Assembly (NCBI GenBank): GCA_035455245.1
Contig: DATIFN010000010.1
Coordinates: forward strand, 186,001-250,000
Source of the DNA: UBA8516 sp035455245
GTDB lineage: Archaea > Thermoproteota > Nitrososphaeria > Nitrososphaerales > Nitrosopumilaceae
Length of the DNA stretch: 64,000 nucleotides
Direction of reading: 5' to 3'
Shown here: positions 18,242-25,487 of the stretch, in pieces
How positions within the stretch are numbered: position 1 is the stretch's first letter
How the letters are laid out: each line of letters begins with the position of its first letter
Made by a program: the position numbers and the translations under genes
Notes under the pieces: model-generated
What the model was told of the DNA's origin: nothing
The model's database searches: none
What the model saw: the letters and a program-made list of their open reading frames with translations, nothing else

Positions 18242-18988
18242 TTATTTCTTTACACTCTGGATGGTTTTTACAATATCGTTTAGGACTTTGCTTCCTCCTT
18301 TTTCTGCAAGAGTACCAATAACAATGGCATCAGCGCCTGCTTTAACAAGTTCCCCTGCGGCCTGTGAGTTTCGTATACCTCCTCCCACAATTAGAAAGCC
18401 CTTAAAGACATTCCTTACTGCTCGTATCATTTCTGGTTTTACATGAGAGGATGCTCCAGAACCTGCCTCAAGATATACAAATCTCATTCCTAGAAATTGT
18501 GCTGAGAGGGAGTACATGGCAGCAATGTTTGCCTTATCAAAGGGTATTCCTCTCACTGAGCCAACAAACCACGCTGACGTTCCTTCCCCTATTACAATAT
18601 AGGCGGTTGGTAGCGGTTCCAAACCAAACTTGAGAACATTTGGGGCTCCAAGTGCTTGGGCTTGAGAGATATAGTAAGGATTCTCAGAGTTCAAAAGAGA
18701 ACTAAACAAAATAGCATCAGCGTTTGGAACAACCCCAGTAACATTACCAGGAAAAAGGATAATTGGAATTTTTACTGATTTTTTTAAATTTTTAACAACT
18801 TCTGCCATTCCAAGTTGATCTGTAGCAGATGATCCACCAACAAGTATTGCTGCAGCGCCAATCTTCTCAACATCTTTTGCAAGTTTTATTGTTGATTTTA
18901 TCTCTGAAATCTCTGAATCTATGAGAACAAAGAGTAAGGCTTTCTTTTTTTTGAGAGTAGTGTTTAGGTAACTCTCTACACTTTTCAT
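18242..18988 (-). CDS. Geranylgeranylglyceryl phosphate synthase
   Basis: Transfers geranylgeranyl from GGPP to sn-glycerol-1-phosphate, the first ether bond of archaeal membrane lipids. It has 248 residues in a TIM barrel. The PcrB/GGGPS pattern is visible as FVLIDSE near 20, AAILVGGSSATD near 48, IPIILFPGNVTGV near 75, RFVYLEAGSGAS near 165, LIVGGGIRN near 197 and GADAIVIGTLAE near 218. It reads directly into the PolD large-subunit gene. Its substrate comes from G1P dehydrogenase, encoded at 61131. The start is ATG 18988, just downstream of a TTTTTAAA promoter region on that strand. Confidence 0.94.
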   Translation of the reverse strand: MKSVESYLNTTLKKKKALLFVLIDSEISEIKSTIKLAKDVEKIGAAAILVGGSSATDQLGMAEVVKNLKKSVKIPIILFPGNVTGVVPNADAILFSSLLNSENPYYISQAQALGAPNVLKFGLEPLPTAYIVIGEGTSAWFVGSVRGIPFDKANIAAMYSLSAQFLGMRFVYLEAGSGASSHVKPEMIRAVRNVFKGFLIVGGGIRNSQAAGELVKAGADAIVIGTLAEKGGSKVLNDIVKTIQSVKK

Positions 18989-19052
18989 AAGACTGGTTAA
19001 TAGTGAACTTTTTAAAGTTTAACGATAATAAGATATACAGAATTGTATAGCT

Positions 19053-19415
19053 ATGGTCGAACCGTTGGAATCAAAATTTAATAATATTATAAAACAAATT
19101 ATAAAAAAATCACTATTTACTGAAAGACAGATTGAAATTATTTTAAATCAGTTAAACCTACGGGAGACCAGGTTTAGTATAACAAAAGGGGCATATTACA
19201 GACAGGTGAACCAGTCTAGGGAGAAATTATTAGGATTGTATTATTCAATCATACTTCTAAGGGGATTAGGTGTGCTTATTCCTGAAGATATTGATGTGAT
19301 AAACAGATTATCTGAACAGGTTTCTGTGATACAAAATAGTGATGTTTTTCCTGAAAGAGAACAGGAAATCATCAATGTGATTGAATCTTTAGTAAGTCGT
19401 GCCTGTAGACTGTGA
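19053..19415 (+). CDS. Conserved-looking small helical protein, hypothetical
   Basis: A 120-residue protein, mostly helical, of no family I recognise. Residues 22-50 (TERQIEIILNQ...RFSITKGAYYRQVNQ) could form a helix-turn-helix, with SITKGAYYRQ as the recognition portion, and the last third is acidic and helical. A promoter-like AT-rich run precedes the ATG by about 27 bases, suggesting a leaderless mRNA. It sits between lipid/PolD genes and a membrane-anchored regulator near the origin. A DNA-binding role is only a possibility. Confidence 0.55.
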   Translation: MVEPLESKFNNIIKQIIKKSLFTERQIEIILNQLNLRETRFSITKGAYYRQVNQSREKLLGLYYSIILLRGLGVLIPEDIDVINRLSEQVSVIQNSDVFPEREQEIINVIESLVSRACRL

Positions 19416-19541
19416 TTTCACAATACTTTTGTTAATTATATCACTATACTGTATGATATCCATAATGTTGTGATTGATGTGTATTATGTGAAAAAAAGTT
19501 GTTCAGATATGATAAATCACATTCATTCATGAGTTTTTGTG

Positions 19542-20090
19542 ATGTTAGTAGAGATCCCAGACGTAGATGTGATGGTAGGCGTCGCTTTAGCATTTGTGGC
19601 TGGTTTGTTTGCTATAATTATATACAATAAAGTAAAGCCTCTCATGAGAAAAGAGTCTGAACAAGTAAAATCGTACATAGATCGTTTACAGTACTATGAG
19701 AATCAATTAATTGATATGAGAATACGCATGGATTCGTTAGAGTTAGATGAGAATGTAAGCATTCCAGAAGCACCAATCAAGGCAGAGAAAAAACACATCA
19801 AAACAGGGCATGAAGAGGTAGAAGCCGATGAGGAACCACAAAAAGAAAGGATGCGTAACATGAATTTTGGCAGCGCTACGGATTATGTTCTAAAATTAAT
19901 CACAGAAAAACCTATGACATCACGTGACATACAAATCACAATAGGTAGGACTAGAGAGCATACATCACGGATGATGAAAAAGCTTTTTGAAGAAGGTTAT
20001 GTTGAAAGAAATATGAAAACTAAACCTTTTACATATTACATTACTGATAAGGGTAAATCGAAGCTTGGTTTACTTAAAATAACATCCTAG
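19542..20090 (+). CDS. Membrane-anchored winged-helix protein, predicted regulator
   Basis: About 182 residues. One transmembrane helix spans roughly residues 10-30 (VMVGVALAFVAGLFAIIIY). A charged coiled-coil-like linker (SEQVKSYIDRLQYYENQL...) and an acidic stretch rich in Glu and Lys follow, ending in a C-terminal winged helix at about 105-182. That domain includes LKLITEKPMTSRDIQITIGRT as first helices, TSRMMKKLFEEGYVER as recognition helix and YYITDKGKSKL as wing. The architecture puts a MarR-like DNA-binding domain on the cytoplasmic face of the membrane. ATG 19542 is preferred to the overlapping GTG 19539. The target is unknown; the gene lies about 1 kb from the candidate origin. Confidence 0.7.
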   Translation: MLVEIPDVDVMVGVALAFVAGLFAIIIYNKVKPLMRKESEQVKSYIDRLQYYENQLIDMRIRMDSLELDENVSIPEAPIKAEKKHIKTGHEEVEADEEPQKERMRNMNFGSATDYVLKLITEKPMTSRDIQITIGRTREHTSRMMKKLFEEGYVERNMKTKPFTYYITDKGKSKLGLLKITS

Positions 20091-20194
20091 AAATTATCAA
20101 ACCTAGAAAATGTGCAATTCACCCATTATAATGGCTAATTAATAATTTCATAAAATCATAAAACATTTATTACTTAAATTATTTATTTAATATT

Positions 20195-20356
20195 ATGACC
20201 ATACAACAAAATGAAGAGTTGGTTAAGATCACCTCTGGAGGGACAATCTCGATTCCTAAGCAATTTAGAAAGTTTCTTGAACTTCAGAAGGGAGATTATG
20301 TTAAAGTTATAATGATTGAGGATCACCTCATAATAAAGAAAGTATTGATCACATGA
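20195..20356 (+). CDS. AbrB/SpoVT-type swapped-hairpin DNA-binding protein
   Basis: A 53-codon gene (ATG 20195, TGA 20354-20356). The translation contains KITSGGTISIPKQFRKFLEL, then GDYVKVIMIEDHLIIKK, which is the AbrB pattern: a beta strand, the IPKxxRKxL loop-helix and a GDYV hairpin. Such proteins dimerise and bind DNA, often as antitoxins or transition-state regulators. I see no toxin gene next to it, so a stand-alone regulator is more likely. The upstream TACTTAAATTATTTATTTAA supplies a promoter. It converges with the winged-helix gene ending at 20361. Confidence 0.75.
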   Translation: MTIQQNEELVKITSGGTISIPKQFRKFLELQKGDYVKVIMIEDHLIIKKVLIT

Positions 20357-20360
20357 GTAG

Positions 20361-20762
20361 TTATTTTGTTAATGAGTTAGGTTGCCTTTGTGTGATTTTG
20401 ACCACTTGATAGGTCCATTCTCTTCCCTGTCTTACTCTTTCTACCTTACCCTTTGTGGCAAATCTGGAAAGATAGGTTGAGATTATGCTTAGTTTGATTG
20501 GTTCTCCATATTCATCCTCGTATTTTTCAAGAACCTCAGATGAGGTAAATTTGCCCATTGGAAAATGTTTGTCTATAATATTCCAAATCTTTGAACCGAC
20601 GGAGTCTAAGGTAGGGCCATCTTGTGGTTCTTCGATATTAATCAAATCCATTAATTCAAATATTTTTAGCATTTTTTCCCTAGTAACATTGCCTTCCAAA
20701 CTAAAATTGTACTTGGCACCATCAGCGTCTTCCAGATCTATTTTGATCTTTTTCTTGGTCAT
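20361..20762 (-). CDS. Winged-helix protein bordering the origin, hypothetical regulator
   Basis: About 133 residues from ATG 20762 (MTKKKIKID); a longer form starting at 20837 would run through repeat-rich non-coding DNA and is unlikely. The N-terminal half contains DADGAKYNFSLEGNVTREKM and is acidic. The C-terminal half (SKIWNIIDKHFPMGKFTSSEVLEKYEDEYGE...STYLSRFATKGKVERVRQGREWTYQVV) is a clear winged helix with an exposed wing. Its upstream region is the TTAAC-rich origin candidate, so autoregulation or origin binding is conceivable. I do not recognise a named family. Confidence 0.65.
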   Translation of the reverse strand: MTKKKIKIDLEDADGAKYNFSLEGNVTREKMLKIFELMDLINIEEPQDGPTLDSVGSKIWNIIDKHFPMGKFTSSEVLEKYEDEYGEPIKLSIISTYLSRFATKGKVERVRQGREWTYQVVKITQRQPNSLTK

Positions 20763-20922
20763 TGTGATCGATCCGGTTAACACCTTAACACTTGAAGGGA
20801 TCAAAGAATATTTGTTAACCAGTAAGTTTGTTAACATTCACTGCCTAGTCCATGCCTAACCGTTTCTTACACCTTAACAAAACCCTCTATTCTTATGGTC
20901 TGTTTTTATGGAAAATCTATGC

Positions 20923-20943
20923 CTGGAGTGGAAATAATGGGGT
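20923..20943 (+). repeat. ORB-like element, copy 1
   Basis: Reads CTGGAGTGGAAATAATGGGG plus T, identical over 21 bases to the copy at 20985. The start-to-start distance is 62 bases, about six helical turns, so both would face the same side of DNA. The GTGGAAA core with a following G-string matches the style of Orc1/Cdc6 binding boxes. Confidence 0.75.
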
Positions 20944-20955
20944 TCATTCAACCAT

Positions 20956-20970
20956 CTTAACATTGTTAAG
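20956..20970. repeat. Perfect palindrome of TTAAC half-sites
   Basis: CTTAACA-T-TGTTAAG, a 15-base perfect inverted repeat between the two ORB-like boxes. It belongs to a set of TTAAC elements at 20776, 20785, 20814, 20830, 20874, 21031 and 21041. It probably binds a dimeric protein; the winged-helix and AbrB-like products encoded next to it are candidates. Confidence 0.6.
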
Positions 20971-20984
20971 ACCAATATTCACGT

Positions 20985-21005
20985 CTGGAGTGGAAATAAT
21001 GGGGT
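20985..21005 (+). repeat. ORB-like element, copy 2
   Basis: Exact second copy of the 21-base element, in the same orientation, 62 bases after copy 1. Flanking bases differ, so it is not part of a longer duplication; conservation is confined to the box. Confidence 0.75.
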
Positions 21006-21040
21006 AAAATCAGCCTTTTTATGGTTTATTTTAACATTAA

Positions 21041-21057
21041 CTTAACAATCAGTTAAG
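21041..21057. repeat. Inverted repeat CTTAAC-N5-GTTAAG
   Basis: Six-base perfect arms separated by AATCA, just after ORB copy 2. The arms are the same as in the palindrome at 20956 but with a wider spacer. A protein-binding site is inferred. Confidence 0.5.
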
Positions 21058-21080
21058 TTGAGCCTAGTCATACCCACACA

Positions 21081-21098
21081 CCATCCTTTCCACTCTAG
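21081..21098 (-). repeat. ORB-like element, inverted degenerate copy
   Basis: On the minus strand it reads CTAGAGTGGAAAGGATGG, matching 15 of 18 positions of the direct copies, with the G-string shortened. It faces copies 1 and 2 and borders the AT-rich tract beginning near 21101, as in origins where opposing boxes flank the unwinding element. Confidence 0.55.
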
Positions 21099-21237
21099 CT
21101 TTTTTAAAATTTTTTTTTAAAGAAAAATAAAAATAATTAATGATATACTAAATTTGGTTTAGTGATTCTATTCTAATTATATTATTCTAAGGTAGAATCA
21201 TTATGTGGACACAGGAAATACAGGTGTGTGTGTGTAA

Positions 21238-22449
21238 ATGACCGATCATGATGCAGTAGATAAATTATTGGATGATGCTACTAGTGGACGGTCCATCTTA
21301 AAAAAACGAGATGTATTACATTTCACATTTATCCCTGAAACAATCTTACATCGAGATAATGAACTTGCTAAAGTAACCCAAGCACTCTTACCAATTTTAA
21401 AAAAATCAAGACCATCTAATCTTCTTGTTTATGGAAAACCAGGCACTGGAAAAACCTTGGTAGTAAAAACCATCCTATCAAAAATCCAAAAACGTGTAGA
21501 GAAAAGTGATTTCCCAATTAAACTAGTTTATACAAACGCTAAAGATGAAACAACACTTTATGGATTGTTAGTAAGCTTTGGGAGACAATTAGGTTTGAAG
21601 ACACAAAAAGAATTACCCACCACAGGTCTATCAATTAGCAGTGTCTTTAACAAACTTTTAGATGTAATTCAAAAAAACTCTACCAACGCAGTCTTTGTTA
21701 TAGATGAAATTGACTATCTTGCAGACCTAATATCAAAAACAGGCAAAGACATCTTATATAATTTAACACGGGCAAATGAGAGGCTAAAGACAGGTTCACT
21801 CACACTCATTGGAATCTCAAATGACTTGACCTTTAAAGAAAGACTTGACCCTAGAGTACTAAGCAGTTTAAGTGAAGAAGAAATCGTCTTTACAAACTAT
21901 ACCATGGAACAAATCAAAGAAATTCTTTTGGATCGAATTAAAACCGCATTTATCCAAGGGACGGTAGAAGCCGCAGCCATAAACCTCTGTGCTGCAATGG
22001 CTGGTCAAGAACACGGCGACGCAAGGAGAGCAATAGATCTTTTACGGGTTGCAGGGGAACTGGCTGAAAGAGAGCAGTCAGAAACTGTAAAAGAAGACCA
22101 CATCAGACGAGCATCCCAAAAAATGGAAGAGGATAAAGAAACAACAGCACTAAACTCCTATCCCTTACATGAGAAATTACTAATTATTGCAGTAATGAGA
22201 GCAAAAGGTTCCTCCACAGGCGAAATATATCAGGCCTATAAAGGACTCTGTAAGGCAATCCGACAAAAAGAGATAACCCAAAGAAGAGTAACCCAAATTC
22301 TAGGAGATATTGAGCTTTCAGGTCTAATCACAGGCAAAATAGTTCACCAGGGTATGCACGGTAGGACCAAAAAATACAATTTAACAATTCACCCAGATGT
22401 AATTAAAAAAGCCTTCAAAGACGATCTGATTTTAACCGATGTTTTATAA
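21238..22449 (+). CDS. cdc6: Origin recognition protein Orc1/Cdc6
   Basis: Archaeal initiator ATPase that binds origin boxes and loads MCM. It has 403 residues. Walker A is YGKPGTGKT near residue 64, Walker B VFVIDEIDYL near 155, sensor-1 region LTLIGISND near 195 and sensor-2 region HGDARRAIDLL near 258. The C-terminal winged helix follows at about 305-395 (GSSTGEIYQAYKGLCK...RRVTQILGDIELSGLI). It is preceded by the repeat-rich region at 20763-21237 and followed tail to tail by the PolD small subunit. The start ATG follows a TGTGTGTGTG run with no Shine-Dalgarno. Confidence 0.96.
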   Translation: MTDHDAVDKLLDDATSGRSILKKRDVLHFTFIPETILHRDNELAKVTQALLPILKKSRPSNLLVYGKPGTGKTLVVKTILSKIQKRVEKSDFPIKLVYTNAKDETTLYGLLVSFGRQLGLKTQKELPTTGLSISSVFNKLLDVIQKNSTNAVFVIDEIDYLADLISKTGKDILYNLTRANERLKTGSLTLIGISNDLTFKERLDPRVLSSLSEEEIVFTNYTMEQIKEILLDRIKTAFIQGTVEAAAINLCAAMAGQEHGDARRAIDLLRVAGELAEREQSETVKEDHIRRASQKMEEDKETTALNSYPLHEKLLIIAVMRAKGSSTGEIYQAYKGLCKAIRQKEITQRRVTQILGDIELSGLITGKIVHQGMHGRTKKYNLTIHPDVIKKAFKDDLILTDVL

Positions 22450-22457
22450 CAAATTAT

Positions 22458-23879
22458 CTAATCTACAAAACTTTTTGTAAAAACTTTTAGCGTCGCTAAA
22501 TTTACAATAACTGCAATTCCAGGTGTTGGTGTAATTCCTACACTTGCTTGATATGCAGTTTGAGTCTGCCAAGCTCCGGAATTTACTATCAAGGTTCCCT
22601 TGTACATATCTAGGTCCACAACATGAATGTGCCCGGAATGAAAGATGTCTGGTACTTCATCTATGACCATCATATCTTCTGTTTCTGGGGCTATTGGTGT
22701 TCGTTTACCATAAATCGGACTAAGATGTCTAGCTTTTAGTAATGTCTTCATTGCTTTAGCTGGTTGAGAGTAGCTTAAGCCAGGTGTGGTCCCGACAACA
22801 TCATCCAAACTTTGTCCATGGAACATCAAAACCTTGACTCCATTTAATGCGATTACTGATGGGTTACCAAGCATGAAAAAATTTTCTCTATTCCACAAAT
22901 CCAAATTATGTTTTTCAGGTATTGCAGGCTGTGGTAGAGCCCTACGGCCAGGATCATGATTACCTGGAATGATAAAGACTTTGATGTGTTTTGGAATTTT
23001 ATCAAGCATTTGAGCAGCCTTTGCCATTTGTTGACCTATGTCTACCAAAAGCAGCTCTTTGTCCTGATTAGGAAATATTCCAACACCATCTACTACATCC
23101 CCACACACCAAAACAAAACGAATTTTTTTAGCAATTGGATCCGGACTTGAAAGCCACGAAACAAACTCTCCAAACTCCTTTTCCATAAAATACTTACTAC
23201 CCACATGCAAATCTGATATTAAAACGGCATAAGTTTCAGTTTTAGAACGATTTGTTACATGTTCTGGTACGTCTGGAATGACTAACTCTTTGGTTATAAA
23301 ACCACCATTTTTTCCATTAGTTATACTTTGTAAAACAAATTGGTCTACCAAAAGGGAGTTCGCTATTGACTGAATTTCCTTATTAAAAACTAATGTCTCA
23401 AGGGATCCACTAGGATCATCAACAATTAATTTTGTTACATCTCTATCGATTTTACGGTCCATGAGTAGTCCACCTACAAAGACTTCCTCTTTTGGTTTAC
23501 CTGCCTTTACAGTATCTATCTGAATTAGTTTTTTTGCTTGTGCTCTTTGTGATATTATCTTTAAAAGCTTTGAATATCGATTAGCAAAAAGAGCCCCAAA
23601 ACCATCAATTCCCTCAGCTGATGTGATTTTCTTTGTTGGATCTGCCAAAATTTCATGTTTGTTTTCTAAATTTTCAACAACATCTGAATCAACAAACATT
23701 TTTAGATCATTTTGATTAATTAAAAACAAATTCTGTTTAGCTTTTTCACGCACGACTCGCTTGATTATTGTCTCTAACTCATTAGATTCAATTTCTTCTA
23801 GAATCTTAAAGGCATCTGGGTGAATTTGGAATCCCTTGCTTAACGCATATTTTAGTGCCGAAGATGCATTCTCATTCAT
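22458..23879 (-). CDS. polB: DNA polymerase D small subunit (DP1), 3'-5' exonuclease
   Basis: Proofreading subunit of PolD, 473 residues. The C-terminal Mre11-like phosphodiesterase has its metal motifs in order: SDLHVGSK near residue 223, CGDVVDG near 260, PGNHDP near 305, LMFHGQS near 355 and FHSGHIHV near 435. An OB-fold precedes it around 140-200, and the first 60 residues match the helical N-terminal domain. All catalytic residues look intact, so proofreading should be active. Proximity to orc1/cdc6 and to the large subunit at 14857 makes a replication neighbourhood. Confidence 0.95.
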   Translation of the reverse strand: MNENASSALKYALSKGFQIHPDAFKILEEIESNELETIIKRVVREKAKQNLFLINQNDLKMFVDSDVVENLENKHEILADPTKKITSAEGIDGFGALFANRYSKLLKIISQRAQAKKLIQIDTVKAGKPKEEVFVGGLLMDRKIDRDVTKLIVDDPSGSLETLVFNKEIQSIANSLLVDQFVLQSITNGKNGGFITKELVIPDVPEHVTNRSKTETYAVLISDLHVGSKYFMEKEFGEFVSWLSSPDPIAKKIRFVLVCGDVVDGVGIFPNQDKELLLVDIGQQMAKAAQMLDKIPKHIKVFIIPGNHDPGRRALPQPAIPEKHNLDLWNRENFFMLGNPSVIALNGVKVLMFHGQSLDDVVGTTPGLSYSQPAKAMKTLLKARHLSPIYGKRTPIAPETEDMMVIDEVPDIFHSGHIHVVDLDMYKGTLIVNSGAWQTQTAYQASVGITPTPGIAVIVNLATLKVFTKSFVD

Positions 23880-23954
23880 TAAATTCAGATAATTGAACGT
23901 TTAATTAAATCTGCTTAAGCCAACCCTCAAATAGATATGTTTTAAAATAAAAAC

Positions 23955-24491
23955 ATGACAAGAAAAAAGAGAGCATTAACATTTCTTATTTTTATTGGAA
24001 TATTTAGTGGTGCATATTCTATTGGAGCTGAAATGATAGTTTCAAATGAAGATGCAATGACATTTCTTCAAGAATTTCAATTATCAATTGAAGGAATAGA
24101 TGCGATTGGAATATTTTTGCATAACGCAGGGATTGGACTTCCGATGTTTATTCCAGGGGCTGGTATGATATGGGGTGCATTTGCTGCATGGTCTACTGGT
24201 TTTGCATTTAGTGCACTTGCTACGACCAATCCTATACTTGAAACCATTCCACCTCTAACTGTGCTCTTTCTTTCACCTTTTGGTGTGATGGAACTTGCTG
24301 CATATTCACTAGGAATGTCAAGGAGCTTTCTCCTTATTCATACTATTATCAAAAAAAACCCAATAAAACCACAACTACGAATAACCGTTATTGAAGTAGG
24401 AATAGCCGTAGCACTCTTACTTGTAGGTGGATTTATTGAATATGCGATGATTCAACAATTTGGTTCTAATCCTAATCTCCCAAATTCCTAA
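23955..24491 (+). CDS. SpoIIM-family integral membrane protein
   Basis: A 178-residue protein with about four or five hydrophobic helices. The family pattern of DUF95/SpoIIM appears as IFLHNAGIGLPMFIPGAGMIWGAFAAWSTG near residues 55-85 and LFLSPFGVMELAAYSLGMS near 105-125. Archaeal members are uncharacterised, and the name from Bacillus sporulation does not imply that role. It is a single gene with an AT-rich promoter (TTTTAAAATAAA) just upstream of the ATG. Confidence 0.8.
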   Translation: MTRKKRALTFLIFIGIFSGAYSIGAEMIVSNEDAMTFLQEFQLSIEGIDAIGIFLHNAGIGLPMFIPGAGMIWGAFAAWSTGFAFSALATTNPILETIPPLTVLFLSPFGVMELAAYSLGMSRSFLLIHTIIKKNPIKPQLRITVIEVGIAVALLLVGGFIEYAMIQQFGSNPNLPNS

Positions 24492-24581
24492 ACTAATGAG
24501 ATAGAATGAACTGTTAAGAATTGCCTCACCGGTTTAAATTTTTTAGACCATTAATTATATACAACTTTGGGTATTAGTTAG

Positions 24582-25487
24582 ATGATGAAAATTCTTATTT
24601 TATTATTAATTTCGGTTATGGGGATTTTGTTTATTTCATTACACCAAGCAGATGCAAAAATACTTCCAAATGGTGAATATTTGCTTCAAGGAAATGGTTT
24701 TGTCGTTACCGAGGATTCAATTGAAGACTCAGAGGTAGATTTTCAGTTTCTAACTGGCAAGCTTGCTAATGGAAGAATGAAAGTAAACCTCCAAGACGGA
24801 GTGACAACAATTTCAAATGATGATTATTTAGCTTCAAACGGACCATCTGGAACAGTGCTAAGTGATGGTAGATTCATTATACTTTCTGGCAACTCAGAAA
24901 ATTCCAACGGAGATAAAATTTCTACAAATCTCTTTGGAAGATTAATTGACGATAGTAAAGATGGTTCTGTTTATTCTTTCACAGGAAAAGTTACAAAAAA
25001 CAACGAAATAATGAAAGTTGTTTATATTACAAAGATTGTGGGTACCAGTATTACTGTAGAAAAACCTAAACCAGAAGAAATTCCAACGCAACCAAAAACT
25101 ATCCAAATAAACATTCTTGCAGGATCATCAAATCCAGGCAACATAAAATATTATTCCTTAAACTCAGTTACAATTAATCCAGGGACCACCATCATTTGGA
25201 AAAATGAGGACGCGGTACCACACACAATAATGAGTGGTATTGCAAGTTTTTCACATGGAAAACCATTCACTCCAGATGGCAAAATTGATAGCGGTGAAAT
25301 TGCTCCAGGTCAAACATTCCAAATAACAATTAACGAATTTGGCATTACAAGATTCTTTGATTCTCAATATTCCTGGATGGACGGAGTCATAGTTTCTCTC
25401 CCTGAAGAAAAATCAAAAAGTCTTGGGAAAAATACAGAAACGGCACTTGATATAAGAAACAAATATCTTAACAACACTGGAAATTAA
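24582..25487 (+). CDS. Secreted cupredoxin-fold protein lacking most copper ligands
   Basis: A 301-residue exported protein. The signal peptide covers residues 1-22 (hydrophobic ILLLISVMGILFISL, cleavage near ADA). Residues 25-160 form a beta-rich domain of unknown family (LANGRMKVNLQDGVTTI...). Residues 170-275 are plastocyanin-like: INPGTTIIWKNED, then PHTIMSG with the first His ligand, then GQTFQITI. Where blue copper proteins have C-x2-H-x3-M before the end, this one reads FFDSQYSWMDG, so Cys and the second His are missing and only Met remains. Type 1 copper binding is therefore doubtful. Confidence 0.75.
   Translation: MMKILILLLISVMGILFISLHQADAKILPNGEYLLQGNGFVVTEDSIEDSEVDFQFLTGKLANGRMKVNLQDGVTTISNDDYLASNGPSGTVLSDGRFIILSGNSENSNGDKISTNLFGRLIDDSKDGSVYSFTGKVTKNNEIMKVVYITKIVGTSITVEKPKPEEIPTQPKTIQINILAGSSNPGNIKYYSLNSVTINPGTTIIWKNEDAVPHTIMSGIASFSHGKPFTPDGKIDSGEIAPGQTFQITINEFGITRFFDSQYSWMDGVIVSLPEEKSKSLGKNTETALDIRNKYLNNTGN

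Larger units (their letters stand above)
20763..21237. other. oriC: Candidate replication origin (oriC) next to orc1/cdc6
   Basis: A 475-base gene-free region between a divergent winged-helix gene and orc1/cdc6. It holds two identical 21-bp direct repeats at 20923 and 20985 of the form TGGAGTGGAAATAATGGGG, and an inverted degenerate copy at 21081-21098. These resemble archaeal origin recognition boxes, which have a core like CCAGTGGAAA followed by a G-string. An extremely AT-rich stretch at about 21101-21190 could unwind. Many TTAAC elements fill the left half. Position beside orc1/cdc6 and DP1 is typical of archaeal origins. Origin function is an inference. Confidence 0.75.

Noticed and set aside
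20195..20356. AbrB-like gene as the antitoxin of a toxin-antitoxin pair
   Set aside because: No PIN, MazF, RelE or similar toxin is encoded on either side; the neighbours are winged-helix proteins.
20763..20837. Extended N-terminus of the winged-helix protein (start at 20837)
   Set aside because: The added residues come from the TTAAC repeat region and have no protein-like pattern; ATG 20762 is preferred.
20923..21098. CRISPR-like reading of the repeats near 20.9-21.1 kb
   Set aside because: Only two identical copies and one inverted relative, spacing and location fit origin boxes, and there is no cas gene.
21222..21236. GTGTGTGTGTGT run before orc1/cdc6 as a microsatellite or Z-DNA element
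   Set aside because: Only about six repeats, directly upstream of the start codon; too short to claim a function.
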